From Streptomyces rubradiris (GTDB lineage: Bacteria > Actinomycetota > Actinomycetes > Streptomycetales > Streptomycetaceae): a stretch of 64,000 bases of DNA. The notes beneath the pieces are model-generated. The model ran no database searches, had not been told where the DNA came from, and saw only the letters and a list, made by a program, of their open reading frames with translations. Shown here piece by piece: positions 45,978 through 54,485 of the stretch; the stretch's first letter is position 1, and every line of letters begins with the position of its first letter. A program made the translations under genes and the position numbers. The DNA lies in the NCBI RefSeq assembly GCF_016860525.1, contig NZ_BNEA01000015.1, positions 2,170,001-2,234,000 of the forward strand, written 5' to 3'.

Positions 45978-46691
45978 TCAGGACCAGGTAGCGACCAGGT
46001 ACCCCACCCCGTACGGCGCGTCCTCGTACAGCAGCGTGCCGGTGAGGCGGGCCTCGTGCGCCGCGCCGGCGAGGATCTGCCAAGGGGCGCGGCCGGCCGC
46101 CTTCAGTTCACGGGCGAGCTCGGGGTCCAGCGCCCGCAGGGCCGCCACGTCGGCGGCCCCGAGCGCCCGCGCCGCCTCCGCGTCGAAGGGCGCCGCGCGC
46201 TCGTCCAGGTACCCGGGCGCCTTGAGGGTGCGGCTGGCGCTGGCGTCGCCCATCACCAGCAGCGCCACGCGTTCGGCCCGGCCGGCCAATTCCCGGCCGG
46301 TCTCGGCGCACCGTTCGGGCTCCAGCGTGTCGGCGACGCCGAGCCCCTCGACGGGGGCGTCCGCCCAGCCGGTCCGCTCCAGCAGCCAGGCGCCGACGGC
46401 CAGCGAGGCCGGCAGCTCGCGGTCGGGGGCGGCGCCGGTGGCGGGGCCCAGACGTACGTCCACGTCGACCCCGAACCCGCGGAACGTGCCCGGGGTACCC
46501 TGCGGAAACGGGCCGCGCCCGCCCGGCTCGGCCGTGCCGACGACCACCAGCAGGTCGGGGCGGGCCGCGGCGAGCACGCCGAGCGCGTCCGAGCAGGCCG
46601 CGCGTGCGGCGTCCAGTTCTGGTGCGGCACCCGCGGCGACCTCGGGCACGAGCAGCGGGGGGCAGGGGCAGACTGCGGCGGCGACAAGCAT
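45978..46691 (-). CDS. class III extradiol dioxygenase-superfamily protein
   Basis: A 237-residue protein related to the LigB fold: an N-terminal MLVAAAVCPCPPLLVPEV segment, LVVVGTAEP strand, LVMGDASASRTLKAPGYLDERA and a closing GVGYLVATWS. The usual iron-binding His pair at the N-terminus is not evident (the PCPPLL segment has no His), so dioxygenase activity is doubtful. Start ATG 46691 lacks a strong Shine-Dalgarno. It lies downstream of miaB on the same strand and converges with the antitoxin-like gene. Confidence 0.72.
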   Translation of the reverse strand: MLVAAAVCPCPPLLVPEVAAGAAPELDAARAACSDALGVLAAARPDLLVVVGTAEPGGRGPFPQGTPGTFRGFGVDVDVRLGPATGAAPDRELPASLAVGAWLLERTGWADAPVEGLGVADTLEPERCAETGRELAGRAERVALLVMGDASASRTLKAPGYLDERAAPFDAEAARALGAADVAALRALDPELARELKAAGRAPWQILAGAAHEARLTGTLLYEDAPYGVGYLVATWS

Positions 46692-46743
46692 GGTCGGCAG
46701 GTTAACTCCCCGCGCTGACCGGCCGGGCGCCACCCTCGGTCAC

Positions 46744-46903
46744 CGAGGATGTACGGCCCGGATGCCCGGGTACCCGTACGACTTGCGCCGTCCCGGTACC
46801 CCCGTACGGCCCAGGGCTCCCAGGTGCCGGTACGGCCTCGGGTCCCCGAGTGCCCGTACGACTCCGGGCGCCCGGGCCCCGTACGACCCTGCCTCGGCGG
46901 GCC
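46744..46903. repeat. degenerate tandem repeats with CCGTACG cores
   Basis: The spacer between the dioxygenase-like gene and miaB contains at least five repeats of a unit built round GTACCCGTACG-C, each about 25-30 bp and imperfect. It lies directly after the miaB stop on the minus strand. Confidence 0.55.
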
Positions 46904-48433
46904 TCAGTCGCAGCCGCAGCCGCTGCCCGCCGCCACCGGGAGGGGCTCGGGCACGCCGATCTTCGGCAGGCCCAGCATCACGCCCGCCGGCTTGGCGGTC
47001 TCCGCCGCGTTGCGCTTCTCCCAGGCGTCGCCCGCGCGCGTACGGCGCACGGCGAGTACGGGGCCCTCGGCGAGGAGGTGGTGCGGGGCGGCGTAGGTGA
47101 CCTCGACGGTGACGACGTCGCCGGGGCGGACCTCCTGGCCGGGCTTGGTGAAGTGGACCAGGCGGTTGTCCGGGGCGCGGCCGGAGAGGCGGTGGGTGGC
47201 GCCGTCCTTGCGGCCCTCGCCCTCGGCGACCATCAGCTCCAGCGTGCGGCCGACCTGCTTCTTGTTCTCCTCCCAGGAGATCTCCTCCTGGAGGGCGACC
47301 AGCCGTTCGTAGCGCGCCTGGACGACCTCCTTGGGGATCTGGTTCTCCATGGTCGCGGCGGGGGTGCCGGGGCGCTTGGAGTACTGGAAGGTGAACGCCT
47401 GGGCGAACCGGGCCTCGCGGACGACGTGCAGCGTCTGCTCGAAGTCCTCCTCGGTCTCACCGGGGAAGCCCACGATGATGTCGGTGGTGATCGCGGCGTG
47501 CGGGATGGCGGCCCGCACCTTCTCGATGATCCCCAGGTACCGCTCCTGGCGGTAGGAGCGGCGCATCGCCTTCAGGACCGTGTCCGAGCCGGACTGGAGC
47601 GGCATGTGCAGCTGGGGCATGACGTTCGGGGTCTCGGCCATGGCCGCGATCACGTCGTCCGTGAAGTCGCGCGGGTGCGGGGAGGTGAAGCGGACCCGCT
47701 CCAGGCCCTCGATCTTCCCGCAGGCGCGCAGCAGCTTGCTGAAGGCCTCGCGGTCGCCGATGTCGGAGCCGTAGGCGTTGACGTTCTGGCCGAGCAGCGT
47801 GATCTCCGAGACGCCCTCGCCGACCAGGGTCTCGATCTCGGCGAGGATGTCGCCGGGGCGGCGGTCCTTCTCCTTGCCGCGCAGCGCCGGGACGATGCAG
47901 AAGGTGCAGGTGTTGTTGCAGCCGACGGAGATCGACACCCAGGCCGCGTAGGCGCTCTCGCGGCGGGTCGGCAGCGTGGAGGGGAACGCCTCCAGGGACT
48001 CGGCGATCTCCACCTGCGCCTCCTCCTGGACGCGGGCGCGCTCCAGCAGGACGGGCAGCTTGCCGATGTTGTGCGTGCCGAAGACGACGTCCACCCAGGG
48101 CGCCTTCTTCACGATGGTGTCCCGGTCCTTCTGCGCGAGGCAGCCGCCGACCGCGATCTGCATGCCGGGGCGCGATGCCTTCTTCGGCGCGAGCCGGCCG
48201 AGGTTGCCGTAGAGCCGGTTGTCGGCGTTCTCCCGGACCGCGCAGGTGTTGAAGACGACGACGTCGGCGTCCCCGTCCGCGCCCTCGGGGGCCCGCACGT
48301 ATCCGGCCTCTTCGAGCAGCCCGGCCAATCGCTCGGAGTCGTGGACGTTCATCTGGCACCCGTAGGTGCGGATCTCGTAACTCTTGGGGGCGGGAACGTC
48401 CACTGCCGGGCTCCGGTCGCTGCTGCTGGTCAT
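46904..48433 (-). CDS. miaB: tRNA-2-methylthio-N6-dimethylallyladenosine synthase
   Basis: Radical SAM enzyme that adds a methylthio group to i6A37 of tRNA, after MiaA. The 509-residue chain has the N-terminal cluster-binding Cys in YGCQMN, NTCAVR and GGCLAQ, the radical SAM motif in GCNNTCTFC and a C-terminal TRAM domain ([12 protein letters not shown]...LVHFTKP). The Gly/Cys tail GSGCGCD is typical for Streptomyces. ATG 48433 opens [11 protein letters not shown]; the longer open frame upstream is not conserved in character. Confidence 0.95.
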   Translation of the reverse strand: MTSSSDRSPAVDVPAPKSYEIRTYGCQMNVHDSERLAGLLEEAGYVRAPEGADGDADVVVFNTCAVRENADNRLYGNLGRLAPKKASRPGMQIAVGGCLAQKDRDTIVKKAPWVDVVFGTHNIGKLPVLLERARVQEEAQVEIAESLEAFPSTLPTRRESAYAAWVSISVGCNNTCTFCIVPALRGKEKDRRPGDILAEIETLVGEGVSEITLLGQNVNAYGSDIGDREAFSKLLRACGKIEGLERVRFTSPHPRDFTDDVIAAMAETPNVMPQLHMPLQSGSDTVLKAMRRSYRQERYLGIIEKVRAAIPHAAITTDIIVGFPGETEEDFEQTLHVVREARFAQAFTFQYSKRPGTPAATMENQIPKEVVQARYERLVALQEEISWEENKKQVGRTLELMVAEGEGRKDGATHRLSGRAPDNRLVHFTKPGQEVRPGDVVTVEVTYAAPHHLLAEGPVLAVRRTRAGDAWEKRNAAETAKPAGVMLGLPKIGVPEPLPVAAGSGCGCD

Positions 48434-48540
48434 GCGTTCCAGGGTAGGCGGTCCGCGGCGGCCGGTGTCCCGGGAGTTCCCAGGTGGCACGGCACCCCGA
48501 CACAGGTGACAGGGACGATGCCACGCCCGCCCCCGCCGCC

Positions 48541-48556
48541 TGTGACGGCAGTCACA
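48541..48556. promoter_or_regulatory. perfect Crp-type binding palindrome
   Basis: TGTGACGGCAGTCACA is an exact TGTGA-N6-TCACA palindrome and fits the GTG-N8-CAC pattern of Streptomyces Crp. It lies 108 nt upstream of the miaB start and 318 nt upstream of the immA-like gene. Confidence 0.7.
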
Positions 48557-48770
48557 GATGTTTACCGGAGAGGCGTCCGCAAAGGCCGCGCGGGCAGGAG
48601 ACGTTTTCCGCCAAAGGGCGACCGAAAGCCCGGGCCGGCGCGTGCAAAAGGGCGGACGACCTGCTTAGGTGGGCGGCAGCTTGCCCCCGGGACACGGTCC
48701 GTATCCGTACCGGCAAAGCCATTCCGGGGCCACACCGGACCACTTCACCGACGAGGAGGTCTCCGAGCGA

Positions 48771-48848
48771 GTGAGACGCCCAAGCGAGTCCGCGGTCGCC
48801 CCCGACTCGTCCGGGACGGGGAGCCGCCGCAGCCGTTCCGGACGGTGA
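48771..48848 (+). CDS. possible small open frame upstream of the immA-like gene
   Basis: A 25-codon frame starts at GTG 48771, with AGGAGG about 11 nt upstream, and ends 25 nt before the metalloprotease start. The product is Ser/Arg/Pro-rich (VRRPSESAV...) and resembles nothing I know. The good Shine-Dalgarno and position make a leader peptide or small partner protein possible; chance is as likely. Confidence 0.25.
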   Translation: MRRPSESAVAPDSSGTGSRRSRSGR

Positions 48849-48873
48849 GAACAGCGAACGGGGGTGACGTCAG

Positions 48874-49395
48874 GTGAGGAGAACGAGCGAGCACGCGGCC
48901 CTGCAGCGCAGGTGCGCCGCGATCCTGCGGGATCTCGGGGTGGACCGGTCGCTCACCCTGGAGGAGCTCCGCGCGCGGGTGGAGGAGCTGAGAGGCCGTC
49001 CGCTCGTGCTCCGGGAGCTGCCCGAGCAGGCGGCGGCCACCGGGGCGTGCGGGCTGTGGCTGGGCACCGAGGACGCCGACTACGTCTTCTACGAGACCAG
49101 GACGGCTCCCCTGCACCAGGAGCACATCATCCTGCACGAGATCGGCCATGTGCTGTGCGATCACCACCGGAGCTTCACGGACGACGGTGAGCAGCCGGCC
49201 GCCCGGCTCCTGGAGGCTCCCACGCCCCATCTCGTCAGGCGGCTGATGGCCAGAACCAGTTACACGACCACCGAGGAACAAGAAGCCGAGATGATCGCCA
49301 GCCTGATCCTGAGCGCCGGGAAGACCGGCCGGGTGGCGGGCCCCCTGGGACGCCTCGGCGCGTTCCTGGGGGTGACCGCCGATGCCGGTGACTGA
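48874..49395 (+). CDS. ImmA/IrrE-like zinc metallopeptidase
   Basis: A 173-residue COG2856-type protease. The zinc-binding HEIGH lies at about residues 88-92 (EHIILHEIGHVLCDHH), with a candidate third ligand Glu in EEQEAEMIASLIL. ImmA and IrrE cleave a specific repressor, for example an XRE protein, in response to a signal. No XRE gene adjoins here, so the substrate is unknown. GTG 48874 has only a weak Shine-Dalgarno. The gene overlaps the downstream membrane-protein gene by 14 nt, indicating coupled translation and joint function. Confidence 0.85.
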   Translation: MRRTSEHAALQRRCAAILRDLGVDRSLTLEELRARVEELRGRPLVLRELPEQAAATGACGLWLGTEDADYVFYETRTAPLHQEHIILHEIGHVLCDHHRSFTDDGEQPAARLLEAPTPHLVRRLMARTSYTTTEEQEAEMIASLILSAGKTGRVAGPLGRLGAFLGVTADAGD

Positions 49396-50554
49396 GCTGG
49401 CGGCCCGGGTCGGACTCGCCAGCGTCGTCGCTCTCTGGTGCGCCCTCGGCTGGCGGGCGCGCCCGGCGCTGCGCGAGCCGCGGCTACGGGGGCTGTGGAT
49501 CACCGTGCTGGCGGCGGCCACCGCGATCACGCTCTTCCAGCGGGGAGTCGTCACCGCGCTCACGTCCATCGGCATCGACGTTCACACGGTGTCGCTGGCG
49601 CGCAATCTGATCGGGGTCCTCAGCGCGGGACTGGTCCTGCTCTTCGTGGTGGACTGTCGGCGCTCCCCGCGGCTGCGCCGCTCGGTGGCGGCGGGGCTGA
49701 CTGCGGCCCTGGCGGCGCTGCTCGTGCTGGATCTGCTGGGGGCCGGTGAGCCGATCGGGGCGGCGTCCGCGCAGCGGCCCGCGTCCGCGACGGCCGCCTA
49801 CTGGCTGATCCTCAGCGTCGCCCACCTGCTCGGCGACGCCGTCGCCCTGGTGGTGTGCTGGCGCTACAGCCTGCGCACGACGGAACGCGATCTGGTGTGG
49901 TCGCTGCGGCTGTTCGCGGTGGGCAGCGTCCTCGCCGCGGTCTTCTGGTGCGGTTACCTCGGCCACCTCTACGGACTCGCGCCGTCCGTGCTGCCCTGGC
50001 TGTCCATGGTGATGGGGGCGCACGGCTTCCTGCGGGCGGCGTCGCTGCTGGTGCCCACCGCGACCGCGCTGGCCCGGACGGCCGCCGCGCTGCGGACCTC
50101 CTGGCGGCTGTGGCCGCTGTGGCGGGACCTGGTCACGGCGGTCCCCCACGTGGCGCTCGCCAGGCCCCGGCGCAGCCGGCTCCAGGAGGTGCTCCGGCCG
50201 CGCTACCCACCGGTGCTCCAGGCGCACCGGCAGACCATCGAGACGTACGACGCGCTGCTGACGCTCCAGCAGTACGTGCGGCCGGACGCCTACGAGCAGG
50301 CGCAGCGGCACGCCCGGCGGGCCGGGGTGCCGGAGGACCGCCTCGCCTGTGCGGCGCTGGCCGGCGCCGTGGGCCAGGCCCGGCGTGCCGTGCTCGTCGG
50401 CGTGCCGCCGTCCGACCCGCGCCCGCTGCCCGGGGTGACACACGGCAGTTCCGAGACCCTGCTGGGAATCGCCCGCATGTGGCCCTCCATGACCGACGCA
50501 CTGCCTTGCCCCGCACAGCCCTCTCCCGCCACGGGCCACGCGGAGACGCGCTGA
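49382..50554 (+). CDS. integral membrane protein of the MAB_1171c / DUF6545 type, partner of the ImmA-like protease
   Basis: A 390-residue protein with about seven transmembrane helices in the first 225 residues (evenly spaced hydrophobic segments separated by short Arg-rich loops) and a cytoplasmic C-terminal domain (about 230-370) containing ALARPRRSRLQEVLRPRYPPVLQAHRQTIETYDALLTLQQYV. Family members are found next to ImmA/IrrE proteases in actinobacteria and are sometimes called putative transporters, without evidence known to me. A seven-helix sensor with a cytosolic output domain feeding the coupled protease is an attractive model but is inference. The start overlaps the protease gene by 14 nt. 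Confidence 0.75.
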   Translation: MPVTELAARVGLASVVALWCALGWRARPALREPRLRGLWITVLAAATAITLFQRGVVTALTSIGIDVHTVSLARNLIGVLSAGLVLLFVVDCRRSPRLRRSVAAGLTAALAALLVLDLLGAGEPIGAASAQRPASATAAYWLILSVAHLLGDAVALVVCWRYSLRTTERDLVWSLRLFAVGSVLAAVFWCGYLGHLYGLAPSVLPWLSMVMGAHGFLRAASLLVPTATALARTAAALRTSWRLWPLWRDLVTAVPHVALARPRRSRLQEVLRPRYPPVLQAHRQTIETYDALLTLQQYVRPDAYEQAQRHARRAGVPEDRLACAALAGAVGQARRAVLVGVPPSDPRPLPGVTHGSSETLLGIARMWPSMTDALPCPAQPSPATGHAETR

Positions 50555-51337
50555 CGGGCGACAGCCGGCGGGGACCGAGGCCGACGGGGACGGAACCCGG
50601 CGGGACCGACACTGACGGTCGCGAAGCCTGGCGGGACTGAGGCTGACGGCGGGAACCCGGCAGGGACGACGCTGACAGTGGCGGGAACCCTGCGGCGCTG
50701 AGGCTGACGGGAACCCTGCAGGGCCGACGCTGACGGTCGCGGAACGTCGCGGGACCGCGCGGGCGGTGCTGGAAGCGGGGACCCACTGACGGCGGCGGAA
50801 GTCGACGGGCACCTCTGTGCCGGAGGCGGAACTCGGCCGGACCGGGGTGCCGCGGCCCGGACGCGGCCGACCCACGGTGCCGCCGTCCCGTCCCAACCGA
50901 CCCGCGCTGACGCCGCCCAGGCCGACGGGACCGCGCTGACGAGGCCCGGACCCGCCGAAACGCAAGGCCGCTGCCCGGACCCCGCCGACCCGCGGCGCCG
51001 CCCCGACCCGGCAGCACCGCGCTGATCGCGACGGCGGAACTCGCCGGAACCACTGTGCCGGAAGCGGCGTCGGCCGGATCACCGTACCGACGCCCCGGAC
51101 CCGACCGAACCGCACGGCCACAACCTGGAACAACCAGCCCCCGCCGACGGCACCCGGACCCGACCGAACCGCACAGCCGCCGCCCGGCCAGTCGGCCCGC
51201 GCCGACGGCACCGGGACCCGGCCGGGTCGCGCCGACGGCGCCCGGAATCGGTCGGGCCGCGCCGACGGCGCCCTGAGTCGGTCGAGCCGGTGCCGGCGGC
51301 GGCCTGCTCCGCCGGGCCGAGCCGACGGGGGCCGGGC
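50555..51337. repeat. degenerate GC-rich tandem array after the membrane-protein gene
   Basis: From the stop codon on, imperfect units of about 30 bp built on CTGACGGT-GCGGGAACCC recur to about 50830. A second family around CCGCGCCGACGGC repeats from about 51190 to 51300. The 783-nt region has no gene I can support and ends just before the convergent SDR stop. Confidence 0.6.
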
Positions 51338-52159
51338 TCAGCCGAGGGTGGTGGCGCCGCGTGGCGTGATGCGGTAGTCGAACCCGAGCGTGCCGGGGTC
51401 GAGGGCCGTCGCCCCGCCGTCCACGGTGAGCACCGCTCCGTTGACGTAGGACGCCGCCGGGGACAGCAGCCAGGCGATCGCCTCCGCGACCTCGCGGGGC
51501 TCGCCGGGGCGGCCCTGGGGCAGCAGCCTGGTCGCCTCCGCGTAGGCGTCCTCCAAACCGCCGGGCAGCCGCTCCTCCTCCGCGAAGCGGACCATGCGCC
51601 GGTCGGCCATCTCGGTGCGCACCCATCCCGGGCACACGGTGTTGGCCCGCACGCCCTGCCGTCCGTAGTCCACGGCGACGGAACGGCACAGCTGGAGCAG
51701 GGCCGCCTTGGAGGTGGCGTACGGGGCATTGCTCGTGCCGTTGCGCAGCGCGGACACCGAGGCGACGGCGACCACCGCGCCCTTGGACTCCAGCAGGTGC
51801 GGGACAGCCGCGCGCAGCAGGAGCAGCGGGCCGGTGAGGTTGGTGCGCATCACGTCGTCCCAGTCGCGCAGCGACATGTCGCCGACGGCTCCGCCGCGCC
51901 CGATGCCCGCGTTCAGCACCACTCCGTCGAGCCGGCCGTACGTGTCCACAGCCGCCCGGACGAGTCCCTCGACCGCGTCGGGGTCCCCGATGTCCGACGG
52001 ATGCGCCAGCGCGCCGGTCTCCTTCGCGAGGCGCTCCAGGGGCTCGGTCCGCCGGCCGGAGACCACCACGTGGTGCCCGGCCTCGCCGAGCAACCGGGCC
52101 GTGGCCTGTCCGATGCCCGAGCCTCCACCGGTCACGATGACAACCCTCTTGTCCTCCAC
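51338..52159 (-). CDS. short-chain dehydrogenase/reductase
   Basis: A 273-residue NAD(P)-dependent oxidoreductase of the classical SDR type. Cofactor motif TGGGSGIGQA (residues 10-19), NAG at 83-85, catalytic Ser in ASVSALRNG, Tyr-Lys in YATSK (about 146-150) and the PG motif in VCPGWVRTEM. It ends in VNGAVLTVDGGATALDPG, usual for the family. GTG 52159 follows GAAGGAG. The basic character of residues after the glycine motif (SGRR) suggests NADP preference. Substrate cannot be inferred: neighbours are an ImmA/membrane pair and a sugar regulator. Confidence 0.88.
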   Translation of the reverse strand: MEDKRVVIVTGGGSGIGQATARLLGEAGHHVVVSGRRTEPLERLAKETGALAHPSDIGDPDAVEGLVRAAVDTYGRLDGVVLNAGIGRGGAVGDMSLRDWDDVMRTNLTGPLLLLRAAVPHLLESKGAVVAVASVSALRNGTSNAPYATSKAALLQLCRSVAVDYGRQGVRANTVCPGWVRTEMADRRMVRFAEEERLPGGLEDAYAEATRLLPQGRPGEPREVAEAIAWLLSPAASYVNGAVLTVDGGATALDPGTLGFDYRITPRGATTLG

Positions 52160-52759
52160 CAGTTCCGGCTCCTTCCACCAAGATCGACGAGTGCGCCCAG
52201 CGGGTCGAGCTTAGGGCCCGGTGATCTCGGGGTGACGACTTCCGGCCAGCGCCCCGGGAGCGGCGGGGCACCCGCGCTGTGCTGCCGGTTCCGGGTGCCG
52301 GCGCCGGTACCCGGCCGGTGCCTGCCGGGGCCTGGGCGTCGCGGGCGACTGCCCGGCTCCGGTGCGGGTACGGCCCTGCGAACGCCCGGCGACCAGCCGG
52401 ACACCGGGCCCACTGACCGTCCGGCCCTTCGCCGCACACCCGCGTCCGGTGGCCCCGGCGGCCCCGGCGGCCCCCGTAGGAGATCCGCTCCGGCTCCAGG
52501 CCGACTCCGGCTCCAGCCCCGGCACCGGCACCGGGCTTGCCCGCGTCACCACCGAACCAGCGAGTTCGCGCCGAGTTGGTGGTCCGGACCGCCGGGCGTC
52601 CGCGGCGGCGCCGGGCGCGCCGCCGCGCACCTGGGCAGCGGTCGACGCCGCCGGGGGCCTCCCGGGCGGTGGGCGCCATACCGGTCGTCGTCGGAAGAAG
52701 CCGTGTGCGCGATGCCCCGCGAATCGTAAGATCGGGGATCTCATGGGGGGAGGTGGTCA
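52160..52759. other. divergent intergenic region between the SDR and lacI-type genes
   Basis: This 600-nt, very GC-rich stretch must include promoters for both genes. Apart from short repeated GGCCCCGGC-type runs around 52450-52480, I see no hairpin, operator or gene. No CebR-type palindrome was found here. Confidence 0.45.
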
Positions 52760-53782
52760 ATGGGCAGGCGGCGCCCTGACACGCCGACGCTGGAGGAGGT
52801 GGCCGCCCGCGCAGGAGTGGGCCGGGGCACGGTCTCCCGCGTCGTCAACAACGCGGCGGGGGTGAGGGAATCGACGCGCCAGGCCGTGCAGCAGGCCATC
52901 GCCGAACTGGGGTACGTGCCCAATCTCGCGGCCCGGACCCTGGCCGGCCGGCGTGCCGACGCGGTCGCGCTGGTCGTCACGGAGCCGGACTGGCGGCTGT
53001 TCGCGGAGCCCTTCTTCTCGGAGATCGTCAGCTCGCTCGGCGACGCGCTGGCCGACACCGGGATGCAGTTGCTGCTGACGATGGTCCGCTCGGACACCGA
53101 ACGCAAGCGCTTCTTGGAGTACGCGCGCGGCGGCCGGGTGGACGGCGCGCTACTGGTCTCGGTGCGCGCCGACGACACCCTGCCGGACATGCTCGCCGAG
53201 GCCCGGCTGCCGACCGTCATGCTGGGCCGCCGCTCGGGCGACGAGCACGTCAGCTACGTCGACGCGGACAACGCCGGCGGCGCCCGCAGCGCGGTCACCC
53301 ATCTGCTGGCCACGGGCCACAAGGCGATCGCGACGATCACCGGGCCGCTGGACATGTACGTCGCCCAGTCCCGGCTGCGCGGCTACCGCCAGGCGCTCGC
53401 CGCGGCCGGGCTGAGCACCGACGAGTCCTGGATCGCCGAGGGCGACTTCACCGAGGAGAGCGGCCGGCGCGCCATGGCCCGGCTGCTCGAACGGCACCCG
53501 GAGGTCGACGCGGTGCTCGCCGCGTCGGACACCACGGCGGCCGGCGCGCTGCGGGAGCTGCACGCGACGGGACGCCGGGTGCCGGAGGACGTCGCCGTCA
53601 TCGGTTTCGACGACTTCCCGCTGGCCGAACAGACCGAGCCCCGCCTGACCACGGTCCGCCAGCCGCTGGCGGAGATCGGCCGGGCGATGGTCCGGCTCCT
53701 GCTGGAGGAACTGGAGGAACCGTCCCTGGCCTGGCGCCATGTCATCCTCCGCACAGAGCTGATACGACGCGACTCGGCCTGA
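52760..53782 (+). CDS. LacI-family regulator, CebR-like
   Basis: A 340-residue repressor. The LacI helix-turn-helix is at residues 9-60 (TLEEVAARAGVGRGTVSRVVNN, followed by the hinge YVPNLAARTL). A periplasmic-binding-protein-like effector domain follows (ALVVTEPDWRLFAEPFFSEIV, RVDGALLVSV, VIGFDDFPLAEQTEPRLTTVRQP). Both parts resemble CebR, the cellobiose/cellotriose-responsive repressor of cellulases. ATG 52760 follows GGGGGGAGG. The GH12 cellulase gene 700 nt downstream carries three CebR-type operators, making it the likely target and cello-oligosaccharides the likely inducers. Confidence 0.87.
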   Translation: MGRRRPDTPTLEEVAARAGVGRGTVSRVVNNAAGVRESTRQAVQQAIAELGYVPNLAARTLAGRRADAVALVVTEPDWRLFAEPFFSEIVSSLGDALADTGMQLLLTMVRSDTERKRFLEYARGGRVDGALLVSVRADDTLPDMLAEARLPTVMLGRRSGDEHVSYVDADNAGGARSAVTHLLATGHKAIATITGPLDMYVAQSRLRGYRQALAAAGLSTDESWIAEGDFTEESGRRAMARLLERHPEVDAVLAASDTTAAGALRELHATGRRVPEDVAVIGFDDFPLAEQTEPRLTTVRQPLAEIGRAMVRLLLEELEEPSLAWRHVILRTELIRRDSA

Positions 53783-53841
53783 CGCCGCCGGGTCCCGGAG
53801 CACGGTCCGAGGACACCGCCGGGCAACCGGGACCCGGCCCG

Positions 53842-54016
53842 GCGGCACGGCCGAGCGACGGCGGCTCGGGCCCGGCGACACGGCCGGGCGACGGGACACG
53901 GCACGGCCGAGCGACGGCGGCTCCGGCCCGGCGACACGGCCGAGCGACGGGACACGGCACGGCCGAGCGACGGGACAAGGCACGGCCGGGCGAGGGGACA
54001 CCGCACGGCCGAGCGG
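53842..54016. repeat. tandem repeats of about 20-33 bp after the lacI-type gene
   Basis: Repeated units containing CACGGCCGAGCGACGG, alternating with GGGACACGG and CGGCTC-GGCCCGGCGA, occur at least six times. They begin about 60 nt after the regulator stop. No gene is seen. Confidence 0.6.
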
Positions 54017-54279
54017 CGTGGGCCCGGCTCGGGGCTACGGCTCGTGCGCGCGGTGGCTGCCGAGCGATGGCAGTGCGGTCGTCGGCGGCGGCCCTCGCCG
54101 GCATTCGAGTACCCCCGGAACGGCCCCGGCCGAACCGGCGCGGAGCCCTACAGCCCCGAGCTGTCCGAGCCCCGTCCACTCCGCTACCGAATCCGCCCGA
54201 CCGGTTCCGGTCTGCGCCGGCCTCCGCCCCCGCAAATCCCGTCGTGCTTCACCCCGGTACCGGTCCGCACCCCCGCTTC

Positions 54280-54293
54280 CGGGAGCGCTCCCA
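54280..54293. promoter_or_regulatory. CebR-type box 1
   Basis: CGGGAGCGCTCCCA matches the CebR operator TGGGAGCGCTCCCA at 13 of 14 positions. It lies about 95 bp upstream of the candidate -35 of the GH12 gene. Confidence 0.75.
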
Positions 54294-54376
54294 GAAATCG
54301 CCGCCTCTCGAAACTATCGGCACCCCCACCCCACCTGCGCTTTCGAAACCTCTTCGACACATTGCCGCGCAACACC

Positions 54377-54405
54377 TTGTCAGGGACATGAACTCTCCCT
54401 ACAGT
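54377..54405 (+). promoter_or_regulatory. candidate promoter of the GH12 cellulase gene
   Basis: TTGTCA (54377-54382) and TACAGT (54400-54405) are separated by 17 nt, a good vegetative-type promoter. Transcription would start near 54412, immediately before two CebR-type boxes. Confidence 0.6.
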
Positions 54406-54424
54406 CCCTGCCCAACGGAGGTAA

Positions 54425-54458
54425 TGGGAGCGCTCCCATCTGCGCGGGAGCGCTCCCG
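54425..54458. promoter_or_regulatory. CebR-type boxes 2 and 3
   Basis: TGGGAGCGCTCCCA (54425-54438) is an exact match to the CebR operator. CGGGAGCGCTCCCG (54445-54458) is a symmetrical variant. Centres are 20 bp apart, about two helical turns, between the promoter and the cellulase start codon. Confidence 0.88.
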
Positions 54459-54485
54459 CATCCGACCGTCCCCGAGAGGACCCGC

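Larger units (their letters stand above)
48434..48873. other. divergent region upstream of the immA-like gene
   Basis: The 440 nt between miaB and the ImmA/IrrE gene contain a perfect Crp-type palindrome (48541-48556) and a possible 25-codon open frame (48771-48848). Otherwise no site is clear. The length suggests complex regulation of the downstream pair. Confidence 0.5.

Noticed and set aside
45670..46691. Toxin-antitoxin pair made of the antitoxin-like gene and its neighbour
   Set aside because: The genes are convergent rather than one operon, and the neighbour looks like an extradiol dioxygenase-fold protein, not a toxin.
48864..49190. Alternative frame starting at GTG 48864 over the immA-like gene
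   Set aside because: It has the better-placed ribosome site but encodes an Arg/Gly/Ala-rich sequence without domain; the HEIGH protease is in the other frame.
50133..52760. 875-codon minus-strand frame over the repeat field and SDR
   Set aside because: Mostly low-complexity translation of GC-rich repeats; the true SDR is in another frame.
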